A stretch of DNA of 8,239 nucleotides, from positions 1-8,239 of the forward strand of contig DATHBD010000001.1 of assembly GCA_035296325.1 (NCBI GenBank). Reading direction: 5' to 3'. This stretch comes from DATHBD01 sp035296325 (GTDB taxonomy: Bacteria > Actinomycetota > Actinomycetes > Mycobacteriales > Micromonosporaceae). The first letter of the stretch is position 1. Every line of letters begins with the position of its first letter. Positions 5,733 through 8,239 of this stretch are shown here, piece after piece. Position numbers and translations under genes: made by a program. The notes beneath the pieces were generated by a model. The model was given only the letters and a program-made list of their open reading frames with translations, was not told the origin of the DNA and searched no databases.

Positions 5733-6434
5733 GTGAGCAAGCTTCTCGTGGTGGAGGACGACCCGGACATCGCGATGGCCCTGCGGCTGTTGCTGAGCCG
5801 TGCAGGCCACCAGATCGCGCATGCCAAGGACGGTCGCGCCGGGCTTCGCGACGCGTACACCGAGCGGCCGGAACTGGTCATCCTCGACATCGGCCTGCCC
5901 GGCATGGACGGCTGGCAGGTGCTGGAGCGGTTGCGTGACGTCAGCGATGTGCCGGTGCTGCTGCTCACGGCGCACGGCCAGGAGTCCGACAAGGTTCGCG
6001 GGTTGCGTGGCGGCGCCGACGACTACCTCACCAAGCCGTTCACCAATGCCGAACTGGTGGCCCGGGTGGACGCACTGCTGCGCCGCAGCGTCGGGCCGGC
6101 GTCCTGGGCCGACGAGATCTACGACGACGGGGTCCTGCGGATCGACCCGGCAGCGCGGCGGTGCTTCGTCAACACCGAAGAGGTACGCCTGACGCCAACC
6201 GAGTTCCGGCTGCTCAACGTGCTGGTGCGGCACGCCGGTGCGGTGCTGTCGCCGAATCAGCTGCTGGCTCAGGCCTGGGACGACCCGACCGGGATCGGTC
6301 CGGAACGGGTGAAGTTCGCGGTGCTGCGGCTGCGCCGGAAACTGGGCTGGACGGATCCCGAGGCCTCGCCCATCGAGTCGGTACGCGGCTTCGGTTACCG
6401 GTACCGCCGTCCCACCACCGGGCGCCCGGAGTAG
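5733..6434 (+). CDS. OmpR/PhoB-family response regulator, 233 aa
   Basis: This is a DNA-binding transcriptional regulator, the presumed partner of the preceding kinase. The receiver domain (1-120) has the acidic pair E8-D9-D10 (VVEDDPD), phosphoacceptor D52 (LVILDIGLPGMDG), T79 (LLLTAHG) and K101 (YLTKPF), so phosphotransfer chemistry is complete. The C-terminal winged-helix domain (about 125-227) shows the family pattern LTPTEFRLLNVLVRHAGAVL, then a recognition-helix region (RVKFAVLRLRRKLG) and the final hairpin ESVRGFGYRYR. The GTG at 5733 is set by GGAGG (5722-5726) 6 bases upstream; this site overlaps the end of the kinase gene, whose stop is only 2 bases before. The genes are thus translationally coupled. 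A TTG at 5727 is in frame but lies next to the Shine-Dalgarno and is rejected. The DNA target is not readable from the sequence. Confidence 0.96.
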   Translation: MSKLLVVEDDPDIAMALRLLLSRAGHQIAHAKDGRAGLRDAYTERPELVILDIGLPGMDGWQVLERLRDVSDVPVLLLTAHGQESDKVRGLRGGADDYLTKPFTNAELVARVDALLRRSVGPASWADEIYDDGVLRIDPAARRCFVNTEEVRLTPTEFRLLNVLVRHAGAVLSPNQLLAQAWDDPTGIGPERVKFAVLRLRRKLGWTDPEASPIESVRGFGYRYRRPTTGRPE

Positions 6435-6474
6435 CCGACCGGACGTCGCAGGCCCTACAACCGGAGCGCAACTG

Positions 6475-6488
6475 ACCGGCCCCCCGGT
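6475..6488 (+). terminator. Weak hairpin after the response regulator
   Basis: ACCGG-CCCC-CCGGT followed by TT forms a short GC-rich stem 40 bases after the regulator stop. The stem has five pairs, or six with a G-T closing pair, and there is no proper U-tract. It is a possible terminator of the kinase-regulator operon but weak. Confidence 0.3.
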
Positions 6489-6542
6489 TTGGTGTGCGGG
6501 TGCCCCAATCTGAGTACACCCCCAACCGGTGCGCTCGGCGTG

Positions 6543-6568
6543 CCGGGATGCTCCATCCCAGATCCCGG
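6543..6568. other. Mutually exclusive hairpins in front of the PHP gene
   Basis: The arm GGGATG (6545-6550) pairs perfectly with CATCCC (6554-6559) across a 3-base loop. A longer arm, CCGGGAT (6543-6549), can instead pair with ATCCCGG (6562-6568), seven pairs across 12 bases. The two structures share the left arm and cannot form together. They lie 24-49 bases before the PHP start codon. They may be an operator with repeated half-sites or a leader structure; no known riboswitch is recognised. Confidence 0.35.
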
Positions 6569-6591
6569 GGCCTACCCGAAGCGAGCCAGCC

Positions 6592-7323
6592 ATGATTGAC
6601 CTTCGCCACGATGGGCACGTGCACACCGCCTTCTCGTCCGGGCACGACAGCGTCAGCCTGCTGGTCGCCGCAGCGGAACGGGCCGGCATCACCGATCTGA
6701 CGCTCGCCGACCGGGTCGGCCCGGACACCAGCTGGCTGTCGTCGTACCTGGCCTCGATCCACCGCGCACAGCAGCGCACCGACGTGACGCTACGCCGCGG
6801 CGTGGAGGTCGAGGCGATCGGAATCGACGGTTGGCTCGCATTCCCGTCCGACCTCAGCGGTCTGGAGGCCATCTCGGTCGGCCTGAGCCGGCTGCCGTTG
6901 CCCGCCGGGTTGCTCGGCCCGCAGGCCGTCCGTGCGGCGCTGGACGCCGGCACACTCAACGACCTCGATGTCGTGGAGCAGCTGATCCACGTCAGCGCGC
7001 TGGCCATCGAGCGGGTCTCCCGGTACGCCCCGACCCGGCTGTCCCGTCCGCTCAGCTTCCTTGCCGAGTCGGGCATCGACGAGGCGACGGTGCCGGATTC
7101 GGCCATCGCGACGCTCGCGTCGGCGTGCCGGGTCAACGGCACGGTCGTGGAGATCAGCGAACGGCACCGGCTGCCGTCGCTGCGGGTGGCGCGTGCGTTC
7201 GCCGATGCGGGCGTCCGCATGGTCGGGGCAAGTGACGCCTACCACGCCGCCGAGGTCGGTCAGTGGTCCTACGCCGTCGACCTGACGAACGCCTTGGCGC
7301 CGGTGGCGGCGGCCCGGGGCTGA
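6592..7323 (+). CDS. PHP-domain protein (putative metal-dependent phosphoesterase), 243 aa
   Basis: The protein has the layout of a PHP (polymerase and histidinol phosphatase) domain, whose members hydrolyse phosphoesters with two or three metal ions in a TIM-like barrel. Motif I is H9-V-H11-T within RHDGHVHTAFSSGHDS. The motif III glutamate is in RRGVEVEAIG (E72). A histidine follows strand DVVEQLIHVSA (H133), and the closing motif is GASDAYHAAEVG (D215, H218), one residue longer than the usual SDAH. At motif II, where related proteins usually have an aspartate-histidine pair, it reads LADRV, with R41 in the place of the histidine ligand. The ATG at 6592 is used because the PHP fold starts there; the Shine-Dalgarno (GCGAG) is poor. 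The frame is open to 6529 but adds only unconserved sequence. It follows the regulator by 157 bases and is probably a separate unit. The substrate is unknown. Confidence 0.85.
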   Translation: MIDLRHDGHVHTAFSSGHDSVSLLVAAAERAGITDLTLADRVGPDTSWLSSYLASIHRAQQRTDVTLRRGVEVEAIGIDGWLAFPSDLSGLEAISVGLSRLPLPAGLLGPQAVRAALDAGTLNDLDVVEQLIHVSALAIERVSRYAPTRLSRPLSFLAESGIDEATVPDSAIATLASACRVNGTVVEISERHRLPSLRVARAFADAGVRMVGASDAYHAAEVGQWSYAVDLTNALAPVAAARG

Positions 7324-7330
7324 CGGCTCA

Positions 7331-7397
7331 TCGCCCGCCGACGGCCGGGGTGTGATGGGCCCACAGGGGCTCGCCTCACCCCGGCCGTCGTTGGCGA
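7331..7397. terminator. Large inverted repeat between convergent genes
   Basis: CGACGGCCGGGGTG (7339-7352) and CACCCCGGCCGTCG (7377-7390) form a perfect 14-bp stem around a 24-base loop that itself contains the palindrome TGGGCCCA. An outer stem, TCGCC (7331-7335) with GGCGA (7393-7397), extends it after a small internal loop. It starts 7 bases past the PHP stop. A bidirectional terminator for the two convergent genes is the simplest reading, although there is no U-tract; a mobile-element end is an alternative. Confidence 0.55.
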
Positions 7398-7438
7398 TCC
7401 ACCGGACTGTCCCGCCGCTGGCACTGGCGACCGGTGGA
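7398..7438. repeat. Second inverted repeat in the convergent gap
   Basis: TCCACCGG (7398-7405) and CCGGTGGA (7431-7438) are perfect 8-bp arms separated by 25 bases. The repeat abuts the larger repeat ending at 7397, so the two structures fill most of the 133-base gap. It lies 19 bases past the stop of the minus-strand HNH gene and could serve as that gene's terminator. Confidence 0.45.
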
Positions 7439-7456
7439 GTCCGGACGCCGGTCTGA

Positions 7457-8239
7457 TCATTGGCGTTGGTGGTATTGGTTGCGTTGGGGTTTTCGGTGTG
7501 GGTCGAGGTGGGTGGGTGGGGTGAACTCTGGTTTGCCGTCGGCGGGGTTGGTCTGGACGGTCCATTCGCTGTGGTGGATGAGGCGGTGGTGGTGTCGGCA
7601 GAGGAGGACGGCGTTGTGCAGGGTGGTGGTGCCGCCGTCGGCCCAGTGGGTGATGTGGTGTCCGTCGCACCAGCGGGCGGGTCGGTCGCAGGTCGGGAAG
7701 GCGCAGCCGCGGTCGCGGATGATGAGTGCGCGGCGGATCGGTCCGGTGAACAGGCGCCGTTCCCGGCCCAGGTCCAGGACCTGCCCGGCACTGCCGAGGA
7801 CGGCGGGGATGATCGCGGCGTCGCAGGCCAGCCGTCTGGTTGCTGCGGCGCTGAGTTTTGCGCCGTCGTCGAGGGTCGCCGCGCCGAGTTGGTCGCGGAG
7901 CGTGGCGAGGCTGGTGGTGACCACGACCTGTGCCCGGTCGCCGCCGTTGTCGGGCAGGTGGGTGCTGGCGCATGCCAGGCGGCACACGTCGACGAGGGCG
8001 TCAGCGCGGCGCTGCCCGGCACTGAGCCGTTCCCCACCCGCAGTCCCCCCGGTGTCCGCGGCGGCGTGCGGGCCGGCGTGCGGGCGGGGGGCGCAGAGCG
8101 GGTCCAGGGCGGCGCGCACCATCGCGGCCGCTTCGGTGGGCAGCCACCCGGTGAGGCGGACCCGGCCCGTGCCGGGCACGTCGGTGAGGTACAGACACCG
8201 GTCGCGGTGTGCGCGCTGCTCAGCGCGGTCCAACGCGGC
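7457..8239 (-). CDS. DUF222/13E12-type HNH endonuclease, C-terminal 260 aa
   Basis: The frame enters from beyond 8239, so the N-terminal part of the DUF222 domain is missing from the window. Visible features, numbered from 8239: a segment VRLTGWLPTEAAAMVRAALD (about 27-46) followed by a disordered Pro/Ala/Gly stretch, and AGQRRADALVDVCRLA, typical of the DUF222 core. Then LACDAAIIPAVLGSAGQVLD and GRERRLFTGPIRRALIIRD lead to the HNH domain (7705-7586). The HNH domain reads CAFPTCDRPARWCDGHHI, then LHNAVLLCRHHHRLIHH, giving the two cysteine pairs and the H-N-H catalytic residues. The active site looks complete. This family is abundant and repetitive in actinobacterial genomes (the 13E12 repeat of mycobacteria) and is presumed to be a DNA nuclease of selfish or defence character. 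The C-terminal tail PHRKPQRNQYHQRQ has less GC-biased codons than the core. Confidence 0.9.
   Translation of the reverse strand, partial: AALDRAEQRAHRDRCLYLTDVPGTGRVRLTGWLPTEAAAMVRAALDPLCAPRPHAGPHAAADTGGTAGGERLSAGQRRADALVDVCRLACASTHLPDNGGDRAQVVVTTSLATLRDQLGAATLDDGAKLSAAATRRLACDAAIIPAVLGSAGQVLDLGRERRLFTGPIRRALIIRDRGCAFPTCDRPARWCDGHHITHWADGGTTTLHNAVLLCRHHHRLIHHSEWTVQTNPADGKPEFTPPTHLDPHRKPQRNQYHQRQ

Noticed and set aside
5577..7220. A 547-codon minus-strand frame opposite the regulator and PHP genes
   Set aside because: Its composition is that of an antisense shadow, and both plus-strand genes have clear domain signatures.
1..8239. CRISPR array, tRNA, rRNA or intact insertion sequence
   Set aside because: No regularly spaced repeats, no cloverleaf or rRNA-like stretch and no transposase with flanking terminal repeats were seen on either strand.

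Overview
The window is very GC-rich, with strong G/C preference at third codon positions, GTG and TTG starts, and purine-rich Shine-Dalgarno sites. It encodes families typical of Actinobacteria: an ECF42-type sigma factor with a DGPF partner, PAS-containing soluble histidine kinases, a DUF222/13E12 HNH protein and an actinobacterial-style tyrosine integrase remnant. A filamentous actinomycete, perhaps of the Micromonosporaceae, is my best guess. That placement rests on protein style, not on a marker gene.

Layout. Positions 1-615, minus strand: the start of an ECF sigma gene, the DGPF (YCII-like) gene in front of it, and a promoter that fits the motif I recall for ECF42. Positions 634-1240, minus strand: gene debris. 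It holds the 3' end of an unidentified gene with a frame switch and the internally deleted end of a tyrosine recombinase. Positions 1262-2098, minus strand: a secreted SH3b-M23 cell-wall peptidase. Positions 2239-3714, minus strand: a PAS-PAS histidine kinase whose dimerisation/phosphoacceptor region is intact but whose ATP-binding domain has lost its signature boxes. Positions 3832-5730, plus strand, divergent from it: a related soluble kinase with a complete catalytic domain. It is coupled to an OmpR-family response regulator (5733-6434). Positions 6592-7323, plus strand: a PHP-domain protein missing one usual metal ligand. Positions 7324-7456: a convergent gap with two tandem inverted repeats. 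Positions 7457-8239, minus strand: the C-terminal part of a DUF222/HNH (13E12-type) protein that runs off the window.

How the parts may work together. The centre looks like one signalling locus. Two kinases derived from a common ancestor diverge from a short, relatively AT-rich control region; only one has a recognisable ATP site, and only that one has a regulator beside it. The catalytically impaired paralogue keeps its phosphoacceptor histidine, so it could be a sensor, hetero-dimer partner or phosphotransfer partner of the complete system. That is inference. The M23 peptidase downstream of the impaired kinase is separated from it by 140 bases with its own leader, so a shared operon is not established. 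The ECF/DGPF pair is an independent regulatory unit.

I found no rRNA, tRNA, CRISPR array or intact transposon.
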